Positions 1 to 6,147 of a stretch of DNA of 7,764 bases are shown here, one piece after another. The position numbers and the translations under genes were made by a program. Positions within the stretch are counted from its first letter, which is position 1, and every line of letters starts with the position of its first letter. The notes beneath the pieces are model-generated. The model had not been told where the DNA came from, did no database searches, and saw nothing but the letters and a program-made list of their open reading frames with translations. Source of the stretch: Spirochaetes bacterium RIFOXYC1_FULL_54_7 (lineage in GTDB: Bacteria > Spirochaetota > Spirochaetia > Treponematales > UBA12059); the NCBI GenBank assembly GCA_001830645.1, contig MIBM01000083.1, positions 1 through 7,764 of the forward strand, given 5' to 3'.

Positions 1-634
1 CCTGCGCATTGTAGAGCAGCAAGGCGTCGAAGCTGGCATCGGCCAGGATCTGCTTGTAGCGCTGGTCTTCCCGCAGTTTGCCAAGATATGCGGCATCAAT
101 GGCCCGCAAGCGGCGCATGATCAGGCTGCTGGCCAGGCCGCTGACATTGAGCAGCAGCAGGGTGAGAGGTATGGTCAGGCGGGCTGCCGGCGGAAACTGT
201 TTGACAAACAGAACTGAGAAAATGTGCAGTGTTGTCAGCGCCAGCGAAAAAACGATTTTCTGTGGTAAAGGTGCGGGTAGCAGGAAATAGCTGTAGGCAA
301 CGGTTAAAAACGTCGGAATGACATAATAGAGATAATCAGGAGGCCGGGTGATGAGTGACAAGACTTCAAGTGCCAGGATACTGGCCAGTAAAAGCCATAG
401 CAAGGCCCCATACAGTCGGCGGCCCAGCTTGCCCAGATAGACCAGCAGGAGTGCCAGGCAAACCAGGAAAATCAGCATCCGCAAGGCCAGCAGACTTGCC
501 AGCCAGCGGGTGCTCAGGCTGAAAATGAAGTCATTTGGTGCCAGACTGAGGGTATACAAGCCCATCAGCAGCAGTGAGTACAAGCCAAGCTTGATTTCCA
601 GCGGGCGGTAGTGCAGTAAAGCATGGCTTAACAT
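1..634 (-). CDS. Membrane-anchored PAS-domain sensor, N-terminal part (C-terminus beyond window)
   Basis: An open frame runs leftward from the ATG at 634-632 to the window edge without a stop, giving 211 residues. Six hydrophobic segments are visible at about 16-32, 46-67, 73-95, 101-119, 125-143 and 152-172, followed by a charged stretch (residues 174-193) and then YKQILADASFDALLLYNAQ, which reads like the start of a PAS domain. A six-helix sensory membrane module followed by PAS is typical of diguanylate cyclases, phosphodiesterases or histidine kinases, but the output domain lies outside the window, so the activity cannot be named. The start is supported by a purine-rich ribosome site (AGGAAGAGGGG) a few bases upstream. 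Codon choice (several TTA, ACA, ATT and GCA codons) looks less GC-biased than in the genes to the right. It is divergent from the TetR operon. Confidence 0.72.
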   Translation of the reverse strand, partial: MLSHALLHYRPLEIKLGLYSLLLMGLYTLSLAPNDFIFSLSTRWLASLLALRMLIFLVCLALLLVYLGKLGRRLYGALLWLLLASILALEVLSLITRPPDYLYYVIPTFLTVAYSYFLLPAPLPQKIVFSLALTTLHIFSVLFVKQFPPAARLTIPLTLLLLNVSGLASSLIMRRLRAIDAAYLGKLREDQRYKQILADASFDALLLYNAQ

Positions 635-655
635 GCGTTCCCCTCTTCCTGAGAA

Positions 656-684
656 AGTGTAAGTCGGCTCGGCACAGGGTTCAA
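656..684 (-). promoter_or_regulatory. Candidate promoter of the PAS sensor gene
   Basis: Read on the - strand, TTGAAC (684-679) is followed after 17 bases by TACACT (661-656). Each box matches four of six sigma-70 consensus bases. The predicted transcript start, near 649, lies just upstream of the ribosome site and leaves a leader of about 15 bases. This is plausible but short, so the call is tentative. Confidence 0.35.
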
Positions 685-723
685 GTTTGCCCATGCCATC
701 CAGCCCGATATGACCGGTTCAAC

Positions 724-766
724 TATGAGGCAACCACTCTTTTGGGTGAGATTAGTTATGAGGCAA
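724..766. repeat. Direct repeat TATGAGGCAA, two copies 33 bp apart
   Basis: The 10-mer TATGAGGCAA occurs at 724-733 and again at 757-766, a start-to-start distance of 33 bp, close to three helical turns. The pair sits between the two divergent promoters, just upstream of the -35 box of the TetR operon. The helical phasing would suit an activator or repressor binding as two units, but no protein can be assigned, and chance or duplication remain possible. Confidence 0.4.
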
Positions 767-775
767 TGCGGCGTG

Positions 776-804
776 TTGACATAAGACAAATTTGACTATA
801 CCAT
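776..804 (+). promoter_or_regulatory. Candidate promoter of the TetR/ABC operon
   Basis: A perfect -35 box TTGACA (776-781) is followed after 17 bases by TACCAT (799-804), which matches four of six -10 bases. The transcript would start near 811. The -10 box overlaps the left arm of the inverted repeat at 801-834, the position expected of a repressor operator. Confidence 0.5.
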
Positions 805-834
805 TTGACCATATAAGCATAAACGGTCAAATGG
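801..834. promoter_or_regulatory. Inverted repeat, probable TetR-family operator
   Basis: CCATTTGACC (801-810) and GGTCAAATGG (825-834) are exact reverse complements with a 14-base spacer. A further half-site-like TTTGAC lies at 791-796, in direct orientation 13 bp upstream of the TTTGAC at 804-809. The repeat covers the -10 region, the expected transcript start and the first two bases of the GGAGGG ribosome site. TetR-family repressors usually bind such palindromes in their own promoters, so autoregulation by the next gene is the natural reading. Binding itself is inferred. Confidence 0.6.
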
Positions 835-842
835 AGGGAAGT

Positions 843-1520
843 ATGCCCGCACCTTTCGATGATCACGAGCGCATGGCCATCCGGGAGCGCCTGGTCCTGA
901 GCGCGATAGACGCACTGGGCAGGGGCGGGCTTGGGGCAGCAAGCGTCTCCGAGCTTGCGAGGCAGGCCGGGATAGCCAAGGGATCCTTCTACGCCTTCTA
1001 CCCTTCCAAGGAATACCTCTTCATGGAGGCCCTGGAGCGCATGGAGGAGCGGTACCGCAGTCTCTTCATGGCTGCTCCTGATTTTCCGGGAACGGCGGCT
1101 GAAAGGCTGGCTGGCATGCTGCTTTCTGCCCTGGACATGGTGGAGAACGAGCCGGCCCTGCGGTTCATAGATGGATCGGCGGCGGAGCGCCTTTCCAGGG
1201 CCTTGCCACCGGAGCGTATAGCGGAGCACGCGGCAGGGGATGCCCAGGCTGCGGAGGCCTTGCTGGGCTCATGGAAGGACAAGGGCTTGGTCCGCGCCGG
1301 ACTCCGGATCGAAGATCTGGCTGGGGCAATGTATGTGGTCTTTCTGGTCGGTTCGGGTCTTCGCGGTCTGCCACCTTCACTGCGCGACGCGACCCGAAGG
1401 GTCTGTGCCGATGGCCTGGCCGCGCGGCTGGCTGCTGTTCCCAAGGCGGGTCATCCTCAGGCTGCCAGCCTGCCTTGTGGCAAGCCTCATGATGCAACCA
1501 GAAGCGAGGCAAGCGTATGA
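843..1520 (+). CDS. TetR/AcrR-family transcriptional regulator
   Basis: A 225-residue protein with the usual TetR layout. The N-terminal three-helix DNA-binding region carries a helix-turn-helix at about residues 34-53 (SVSELARQAGIAKGSFYAFY), followed by the familiar SKEYLFMEAL segment. The helical remainder would be the ligand-binding and dimer domain. The last 25 or so residues are unstructured-looking. I chose the ATG at 843 because GGAGGG (833-838) lies four bases upstream; a TTG at 792 and an ATG at 831 are in frame, but they would put promoter and operator sequence inside the gene. Its stop overlaps the start of the ABC ATPase gene (ATGA at 1517-1520), so regulator and transporter are translated together. 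It probably represses this operon until an effector, perhaps the exported compound, binds. The effector cannot be told from sequence. Confidence 0.9.
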   Translation: MPAPFDDHERMAIRERLVLSAIDALGRGGLGAASVSELARQAGIAKGSFYAFYPSKEYLFMEALERMEERYRSLFMAAPDFPGTAAERLAGMLLSALDMVENEPALRFIDGSAAERLSRALPPERIAEHAAGDAQAAEALLGSWKDKGLVRAGLRIEDLAGAMYVVFLVGSGLRGLPPSLRDATRRVCADGLAARLAAVPKAGHPQAASLPCGKPHDATRSEASV

Positions 1521-2392
1521 TCCATGTCGAGGCTTTGTCATACCGGTACCCGCGGGCTACGGTTGATGCCGTAAGAGGTATCAGTTTTTCAGTTGGCAAG
1601 GGCGAGGTCTTCGGCTTCCTGGGACCCAGCGGGGCGGGCAAGAGCACCACCCAGAAGATCCTCATGGGTTCCCTTGCGGGCTATAGGGGCTCTGCCGTGA
1701 CAGGCGGGGTCGAGGCAGGCAGGGCCGATGGCTCCTTCCGGGCGTCCATCGGGGTGGCTTTCGAGTTTCCCTGTTTCTACCAGAAACTGACCGGCATGGA
1801 GAATCTTCTGTTGTTCTCTTCTTTGTATCCCGGGCCGAAGGATGAACCCCGGGCTCTCCTGGACCGCCTGGGACTTGGGGAGGCTGCGGACAGGCGGGTG
1901 GGTGAATATTCCAAAGGCATGAAGATGCGCCTGAACCTGGCTCGTGCCCTCATCCACCGGCCACGCATGCTGTTCCTTGACGAGCCGACCAGCGGCCTTG
2001 ATCCTGCCAATGCCCGCACGGTCAGGGAACTGGTGCTGGAACGGGCGGCCTCCGGCGCGGCGGTGTTCCTGACCACCCATGACATGGCTGCCGCGGACGC
2101 CCTGTGTGACCGTGTGGCCTTCCTGGTGGATGGCTGCATAGCCGCCTGTGAGGCCCCTGCTGCACTCAAGCGGCGCTATGGCCGCCAGGCGGTAGTAGTG
2201 GAGCACGCGACCCCAGTCGGGACGCCTGGGGGGATGCCTGCCGCGGCTCCTGTGGAGTTTCCTCTGGCTGGTCTGGCGGACAATCCCGCTTTCCTGGCTG
2301 AGCTGCGTAAGCCTGGGCTTGTGGGTGTCCATACCCTGGACGCTACCCTGGACCGCATCTTCCTGGAGCTGACGGGCAAGGAGCTGGCATGA
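1517..2392 (+). CDS. ABC-2-type exporter, ATP-binding subunit
   Basis: A 291-residue ABC ATPase that would power export through the two permeases that follow. Visible motifs: Walker A GPSGAGKST (36-44), an ABC signature of the variant form YSKGM (131-135), Walker B with catalytic Glu MLFLDEP (151-157), the D-loop region SGLDP (159-163) and H-loop His188 (TTHDM). The Q-loop position (FEFP, 82-85) appears to hold Glu83 instead of Gln, as in several drug/peptide-export ATPases of the bacitracin-resistance type. Residues 225-291 form a C-terminal extension common in DrrA/BcrA-like subunits. Start and stop overlap the neighbouring genes by ATGA (1517-1520 and 2389-2392), showing tight coupling. 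Drug or lipid-like substrates are typical of this family; the actual substrate is unknown. Confidence 0.92.
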   Translation: MIHVEALSYRYPRATVDAVRGISFSVGKGEVFGFLGPSGAGKSTTQKILMGSLAGYRGSAVTGGVEAGRADGSFRASIGVAFEFPCFYQKLTGMENLLLFSSLYPGPKDEPRALLDRLGLGEAADRRVGEYSKGMKMRLNLARALIHRPRMLFLDEPTSGLDPANARTVRELVLERAASGAAVFLTTHDMAAADALCDRVAFLVDGCIAACEAPAALKRRYGRQAVVVEHATPVGTPGGMPAAAPVEFPLAGLADNPAFLAELRKPGLVGVHTLDATLDRIFLELTGKELA

Positions 2393-3153
2393 AGTCTGTA
2401 CCAGTAGCCCTGTTCAGGTACGATTTTACCCTGCTTTGCCGGCATGGTTTTGTGGCGGCCTATGCGGTGATAGGCGTCCTGTACGCTGCGATTGCCGCTG
2501 CCCTGCCGCAGGCCTGGGGAGACGCGGTCCTGCCGGTGATGGTCTGGAGCGATCCGGTGTTCTTCGGTTTTTTCTTTTCTGGGGCTACGGTATGCCTTGA
2601 TCTTGCCCAGGGAACCTTCCGTGCACTCACCGCTACACCATTGCGTCCATCGGTTTACTTCCTTGTGAAATCGGCCAATCTGGCCCTGCTGGCCTACGGC
2701 ATGGCTCTTGGCATATCCCTGGCGGTCCGTGGGCTTGCCTTCAGGCCTCTGATACTGCTTGTGGCGGTCTTCCTGGGCGGGGCTCCGTCTGCCTTGATCG
2801 GGGCAGCCCTGGCTCTGCGCCTGGGCTCGGTGAACCGGTTTATGGTTGGGGCCATACCAGGGCTGATGTGGTTATCACTACCAGTCTTCGTATACGCCGC
2901 AGGGCCATGGCTGCCTGGCTGGGTCTTCTGGCTGGGGCGGCTAAGCCCGGCCGATGGAGCTCTGCGCTGGGCTATGGCCGCCTTTGCTGCCAACGGGGTT
3001 GCCTCCGGCTATGGTGGAGCTGCCTCTGGTTCTGGCGGAGCTGCTCTCGGTCTGGGAGCCCTGGTCCTTGCGGCCCTGGAGACCCTTGCCTGGCTGGTCC
3101 TGGCCGCCAGGTATGCTCTGGCACCGGCCGTTACGACCGCAAGGGAGGCCTGA
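2389..3153 (+). CDS. ABC-2-type exporter, permease subunit 1
   Basis: A 254-residue hydrophobic protein with about six membrane segments (roughly 22-40, 56-74, 93-114, 118-145, 152-171, 223-241). Between segments 2 and 3 it carries the amphipathic stretch LDLAQGTFRALTATPLRPSVY (parts of residues 70-90), which matches the pattern of ABC-2 permeases of the fluoroquinolone-export type, where an acidic residue, GT and TP recur. It overlaps the ATPase gene by four bases and is followed after two bases by a second permease of nearly equal length, so the membrane channel is probably a heterodimer. An oddity is the Gly/Ala/Ser-rich tandem heptad between the last two helices (202-222), described separately. 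The substrate is unknown. Confidence 0.82.
   Translation: MKSVPVALFRYDFTLLCRHGFVAAYAVIGVLYAAIAAALPQAWGDAVLPVMVWSDPVFFGFFFSGATVCLDLAQGTFRALTATPLRPSVYFLVKSANLALLAYGMALGISLAVRGLAFRPLILLVAVFLGGAPSALIGAALALRLGSVNRFMVGAIPGLMWLSLPVFVYAAGPWLPGWVFWLGRLSPADGALRWAMAAFAANGVASGYGGAASGSGGAALGLGALVLAALETLAWLVLAARYALAPAVTTAREA
2992..3054 (+). repeat. In-frame 21-bp tandem repeat encoding Gly/Ala/Ser heptads
   Basis: Three consecutive 21-base units inside permease 1 encode NGVASGY, GGAASGS and GGAALGL. Units 2 (3013-3033) and 3 (3034-3054) are clearly related at DNA level (GGnGGAGCTGC shared); unit 1 is more diverged. The unit length keeps the frame. It lengthens the loop before the last membrane helix and looks like a local duplication. 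Confidence 0.6.
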
Positions 3154-3155
3154 TC

Positions 3156-3917
3156 ATGGCAACACGGTTCGGACCTCTGGTTGCGGCGGATATCAGGATG
3201 GTGGCCAGGGATCCGTTGCTGGCCATCATGCCCTTTGCGCCTTTGCTGGCAGCCACGGCCCTGCGGCTGATACTACCACTGCTAGCTGGATTCCTGCTTT
3301 CCCGCCTGGGCTTTGATCTCCTGGCCTGGGCTGGGCTTATTCGGGGTATCATCATACTGTTCCCAGGCATGTTCTACGGCATGGTCGCGGGTTTCCTGCT
3401 TCTGGACGACAGGGACGATGGCATAGCCGCTTACTGGAGTGTGACTCCGGTTCGCCGGAGTGGCTATCTGTTGGCCAGGTTGGGACTCTTCAGCCTGGCT
3501 GCCGTACCGGCAGGCCTGGCCTGTGCCCTGGTCCTCGGCCTGGCCCCCCTGCGCCTGTCCGAAGACCTTGTTATGGCCATTCTGGGCGCATTACAGGTTC
3601 CCGTCTATGCTCTCTTCCTGGCGGCTTTTGCGGCCAACAAGGTAGAAGGTCTGTCTATCCTCAAGGCCTTGGGCGTACTGGACATGGCTCCCCTTGCGGT
3701 CCTGCTGCCAGGATCTGTGGGACGTCTAGGCTGGCCGGTGCCGCAGTACTGGGCTGCCGCTGGCTTCCTGTCGGGACTATCCGGGCATCCAGAAGGTATA
3801 CCCCTGAGTGTCCAATTCCCAGGCCGGGGATCCGTATTGGCTTATATCCTCTCCGGCTTACTCTATGCAGTCTGGACAGCAGCCCTCCTTCGCCGTTACC
3901 TGCGGCGGCTGGAATGA
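3156..3917 (+). CDS. ABC-2-type exporter, permease subunit 2 (fluoroquinolone-export-like)
   Basis: A 253-residue membrane protein with about six hydrophobic segments (roughly 21-47, 62-83, 105-130, 138-160, 172-187, 226-246). The motif LLLDDRDDG (81-89) followed by SVTPVRRSGYLLARL, and NKVEGL (161-166), are characteristic of the permease family that includes mycobacterial Rv2687c-type exporters. The frame is open further upstream (to 2868), but that would overlap permease 1 heavily. The ATG at 3156 has GGGAGG (3143-3148) seven bases before it and sits two bases after the permease 1 stop. It is the last gene of the operon and should pair with permease 1 and the ATPase. Substrate specificity cannot be inferred beyond drug-like compounds. 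Confidence 0.86.
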   Translation: MATRFGPLVAADIRMVARDPLLAIMPFAPLLAATALRLILPLLAGFLLSRLGFDLLAWAGLIRGIIILFPGMFYGMVAGFLLLDDRDDGIAAYWSVTPVRRSGYLLARLGLFSLAAVPAGLACALVLGLAPLRLSEDLVMAILGALQVPVYALFLAAFAANKVEGLSILKALGVLDMAPLAVLLPGSVGRLGWPVPQYWAAAGFLSGLSGHPEGIPLSVQFPGRGSVLAYILSGLLYAVWTAALLRRYLRRLE

Positions 3918-3981
3918 GCGGGCTCTGTCATCGCCGACAAGCGGGCTGACCCCACTCGTTACCACCCATATGCCTAGCCAA

Positions 3982-4045
3982 GTCCCGCCCCGCCCCGGGA
4001 GAACCAGCCAAATTCTTGACCAGTACATCCGGGGCGGAGCGGGGC
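3982..4045 (+). terminator. Large GC-rich stem-loop between ABC operon and MATE gene
   Basis: GTCCCGCCCCGCCCCGG (3982-3998) pairs with CCGGGGCGGAGCGGGGC (4029-4045) over 17 positions, with one mismatch and one G-U pair, around a 30-base loop. No T-run follows directly (TTTT comes only at 4068-4071), so it is not a standard intrinsic terminator. It could stop or attenuate read-through from the ABC operon, or structure the MATE upstream region. The remainder of 3918-4088 holds no gene that I can see. Confidence 0.4.
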
Positions 4046-4072
4046 GGGGCCCTTGCTCCTTGAGCGGTTTTA

Positions 4073-4086
4073 CGACTAAATAGTCG
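4073..4086. promoter_or_regulatory. Palindrome CGACTA-AA-TAGTCG directly before the MATE start
   Basis: CGACTA (4073-4078) and TAGTCG (4081-4086) are exact inverted repeats around AA, ending two bases before the MATE ATG. It occupies the place where a ribosome site would normally be, and none is visible. It may be an operator over a promoter that starts close to the ATG, or a small hairpin controlling translation. Six-base arms can also arise by chance. Confidence 0.4.
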
Positions 4087-4088
4087 GG

Positions 4089-5492
4089 ATGAATCAATTG
4101 CAGAATCAGAAATCGCTGTTCGGTCCGGCTGCCTTCTATCGTGAGGTACTGGCGGTAGCCGTCCCGGTGATGCTTCAGCAGCTTATCCAGAGCCTCGTGT
4201 CCCTTGTTGACAACTTCATGGTGGCCGGCCTGGGGGATGCCAAGATGGCCTCGGTCAATGTGGCCAACCAGGTCAACTTTGTGTATTTCGTCCTGATGTT
4301 TACCCTGTCCGGGGCTGGTGGCATCTATATGTCCCAGTATCGCGGGGCTGGGGACAAGGACGGCATGCAGCAGGCTTTCCGCTTCAAGGCTATCATGACC
4401 CTGGGTTTGTCCGCTTTGTACTTCTCGATCTGCCAGATGATGCCCGACCGGCTGATAGCGGTGATGACCATGGGAAATGCAGCCCAGTCAGAGATCATAG
4501 CCCACGGAGCCGGCTACTTGAGGATGGTCTCCTGGTTGTTCATACCCATGGGCCTGTCCCAGGCCATAGGCTCGGCCTTCCGGGAGATAGGCCGGCCGAC
4601 CGTGCCCTTGGTGATATCCGTAGTGGCCACCCTGGTGAATACCTTCCTCAACTGGATTCTCATCTACGGCAACCTGGGCGCTCCCAGGCTGGAGATCATG
4701 GGCGCTGCCATGGCCACCAATATAGCCAGGGGTGTGGAACTGGTGGCCTTCCTTGTGTATGTACACTGGACCAAGCCTCCCTTCTATGTGCCTCTGCTCA
4801 GGATTTTCAAGGCACGCTGGCCGCTGTTCAGGGAGATACTGGGTAAGTCCGGTCTGATGGTCATGTCCGAGGCCACCTGGGTGGTTTCAGAGACCATCAT
4901 GACTGCCTTGTACAATGGCCGCGGCGGGGCCGAGGTGGTGGCCGGCATGGCTGCGGGCTGGGCGGTGGCCAATGTCTTCTTTCTGGTCTTTTCCGGCATC
5001 CATGTATCCACTGGCGTGGTTGTAGGTGGCATGCTTGGGGCAGACAGGCTGGACGAGGCCAGGGTCAAGGCCCGGTGGATCATGTCCGGTGCGGTGGTGG
5101 CCGGGGCGGTAGTGGCGATTGTTCAGGCTGCCAGCATACTCCTGGTTCCGGTAGTATTCATGAATCTCAGCCATGAAGCCATGGAGGTGACCCGGGGCTT
5201 GCTGATAGTCATTTCCGCCTACCTGCCTCTGTGGAGCCTGCTCAACTCGCAGTTTGCTGTTTCCCGCGCGGGGGGTGACATGATGATGGGCGTCGTTGTC
5301 GATGTCGGTGTAACCGTCGTATTGTTCATACCTGGTGCCTTCGCCCTGGCCCTGCTGACACCCATGGGGCCGGTATTGATGTTTGCCATCGTCAAGACTA
5401 CGGATTTTGCCAAGTGGTACATAGCCTGGCTGTGGCTTAAAAAGGAGCGCTGGGTCCACAACCTGGCAAAGCCGGTTCCAGTAGCGGATTGA
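4089..5492 (+). CDS. MATE-family multidrug efflux antiporter
   Basis: A 467-residue protein with about twelve membrane segments in two related halves, normal for the MATE family (cation-coupled export of drugs and toxic metabolites across the inner membrane). Family features: PVMLQQLIQSLVSLVDNFMV (26-45) in helix 1 with Asp41, a position where MATE pumps keep an acidic residue; EIGRPTVPLVISVVATLVNT (166-185) with the following NWILIYG; and Glu261 at the start of the second half. The sequence ends in a basic tail (KKERW). The ATG at 4089 is the first possible start, since an in-frame TAA lies at 4077-4079, yet no good ribosome site precedes it (only GTCGGG, abutting the ATG). It lies 171 bases after the ABC operon and is probably a separate transcription unit. 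The substrate is unknown. Confidence 0.93.
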   Translation: MNQLQNQKSLFGPAAFYREVLAVAVPVMLQQLIQSLVSLVDNFMVAGLGDAKMASVNVANQVNFVYFVLMFTLSGAGGIYMSQYRGAGDKDGMQQAFRFKAIMTLGLSALYFSICQMMPDRLIAVMTMGNAAQSEIIAHGAGYLRMVSWLFIPMGLSQAIGSAFREIGRPTVPLVISVVATLVNTFLNWILIYGNLGAPRLEIMGAAMATNIARGVELVAFLVYVHWTKPPFYVPLLRIFKARWPLFREILGKSGLMVMSEATWVVSETIMTALYNGRGGAEVVAGMAAGWAVANVFFLVFSGIHVSTGVVVGGMLGADRLDEARVKARWIMSGAVVAGAVVAIVQAASILLVPVVFMNLSHEAMEVTRGLLIVISAYLPLWSLLNSQFAVSRAGGDMMMGVVVDVGVTVVLFIPGAFALALLTPMGPVLMFAIVKTTDFAKWYIAWLWLKKERWVHNLAKPVPVAD

Positions 5493-5549
5493 TCAATGGT
5501 GTCTTTTTGTTTCTAGCCAGAGAAATCTACTTGCCGCCGGATGGTATAT

Positions 5550-5570
5550 ATATTATTATAATAGTAATAT
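5550..5570 (+). promoter_or_regulatory. AT-rich palindrome with a perfect -10 box, promoter of the b562-like gene
   Basis: The 21 bases at 5550-5570 form an inverted repeat with 10-base arms around A5560 and one T-G exception (5556/5564). Inside lies TATAAT (5557-5562), a perfect -10 box. The only -35-like sequence, TTGCCG (5531-5536), is 20 bases away, so the promoter may need an activator or be controlled by a protein bound to the palindrome. The tract stands out sharply from the GC-rich surroundings. The rest of 5493-5589 shows nothing else firm. Confidence 0.5.
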
Positions 5571-5589
5571 TTATGCCATGGAGGCCGAA

Positions 5590-5985
5590 ATGACAAGAAA
5601 ACATGTATCTGTCCTTCTGGTATTGGCGCTGGCCGCTGCCTTCGTCGTACCCCTTGCAGCCCAGACAACGTATGACCGTGCGGTAGTTGTCCAAGTGATG
5701 CGCGACAATGCTTCCACCCTGGGCCAGGTCCGTACGGCTTTGAACAAGGGAGACTTCTTTGCAGCCGCCTCGGGCTTCTGGAAGTTCGCCGAGGGCATGA
5801 ACCGCATCATGCAGTTTACCCCACCAAAGGGAAGCAAGACCGAGTGGGACAGGATCCTTGGAGAGTTCGTCAGCACCGCCCTTCGCGGGGTAGGCACAGC
5901 CGGCGAGAAGGATGCCGCGAAGGGTCTTGCCATCCTGGCGGAGCTGCAGAGGCTGAACCAGGCCGGACACGCAATGTTCAGATGA
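5590..5985 (+). CDS. Exported four-helix-bundle protein, cytochrome b562/c'-like
   Basis: A 131-residue protein with a clear signal peptide (MTRKHVS, then a hydrophobic core, cleavage probably near PLAA-Q, residue 24). The mature part of about 107 residues is the size of cytochrome b562 and splits into four predicted helices (about 28-52, 56-77, 84-102, 107-130). Met37 (VQVMRDN) near the start and His127 in the terminal HAMFR correspond to the axial haem ligands of cytochrome b562 (Met7; His102 in terminal HQKYR). The FTPPKGSKTEW segment recalls cytochrome c', but the CXXCH motif is absent, so haem would be non-covalent. The ATG at 5590 is chosen because GGAGG (5580-5584) is five bases upstream; the in-frame ATG at 5578 lacks such a site. 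A terminator follows. A role as a soluble electron carrier or haem/metal-binding protein is inferred; haem binding is not proven. Confidence 0.68.
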   Translation: MTRKHVSVLLVLALAAAFVVPLAAQTTYDRAVVVQVMRDNASTLGQVRTALNKGDFFAAASGFWKFAEGMNRIMQFTPPKGSKTEWDRILGEFVSTALRGVGTAGEKDAAKGLAILAELQRLNQAGHAMFR

Positions 5986-5996
5986 TCAGGAATAAA

Positions 5997-6043
5997 GCCG
6001 ACAGGTGGGTTTTACCGCCTGTCGGCCATTCTGCAGCCTTTTT
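5997..6043 (+). terminator. Intrinsic terminator after the b562-like gene
   Basis: GCCGACAGGTGG (5997-6008) pairs with CCGCCTGTCGGC (6015-6026) over 12 positions with one G-U pair and a 6-base loop. A T-run (6039-6043) follows 12 bases later, a little further than ideal. It lies 11 bases after the stop of the b562-like gene and separates it from the DOMON gene. Confidence 0.7.
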
Positions 6044-6112
6044 GCTGAGTCGAACGTCAAACCAAACCAGAAACAGGGTCTTCCGGCATCTCAGTAGATA
6101 GCGGAAAGGTGT

Positions 6113-6141
6113 TTGAATTACAGACCCTCATCCAATAGACT
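6113..6141 (+). promoter_or_regulatory. Candidate promoter giving a leaderless DOMON-b561 transcript
   Basis: TTGAAT (6113-6118) is followed after 17 bases by TAGACT (6136-6141), each matching four of six consensus bases. The transcript would begin about seven bases later, at or next to the A of the ATG (6148). This agrees with the lack of any ribosome site there and with an in-frame TAG at 6136-6138 that rules out an earlier start. Confidence 0.42.
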
Positions 6142-6147
6142 ATCCCC

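Noticed and set aside
711..721. TGACCGGTTCA as a second operator between the divergent genes
   Set aside because: Only the ACCGGT core is palindromic and the flanks do not match the TTTGACC/GGTCAAA pattern closely.
756..1665. Overlapping open frames antisense to or shifted within the TetR gene
   Set aside because: They lack ribosome sites and domain signals; the TetR frame has a clear helix-turn-helix and a strong ribosome site.
1589..2332. Long open frame (247 codons) antisense to the ABC ATPase gene
   Set aside because: It is a GC-rich shadow of a well-supported ATPase with all motifs; its translation is rich in His, Gly, Gln and Arg without recognisable domains.
3917..3947. Direct repeat AGCGGGCT (3917-3924 and 3940-3947)
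   Set aside because: Eight bases in GC-rich sequence without further context is too weak to call.
4016..4021. TTGACC as a second site for the TetR regulator or a -35 box of the MATE gene
   Set aside because: There is no inverted partner, and no -10 box at a fitting distance; six bases alone are not evidence.
5488..5508. ATTGATCAAT palindrome followed by TTTTT as a terminator of the MATE gene
   Set aside because: The palindrome has no loop and only weak A/T pairs, so it cannot form a stable terminator hairpin; it may be chance.
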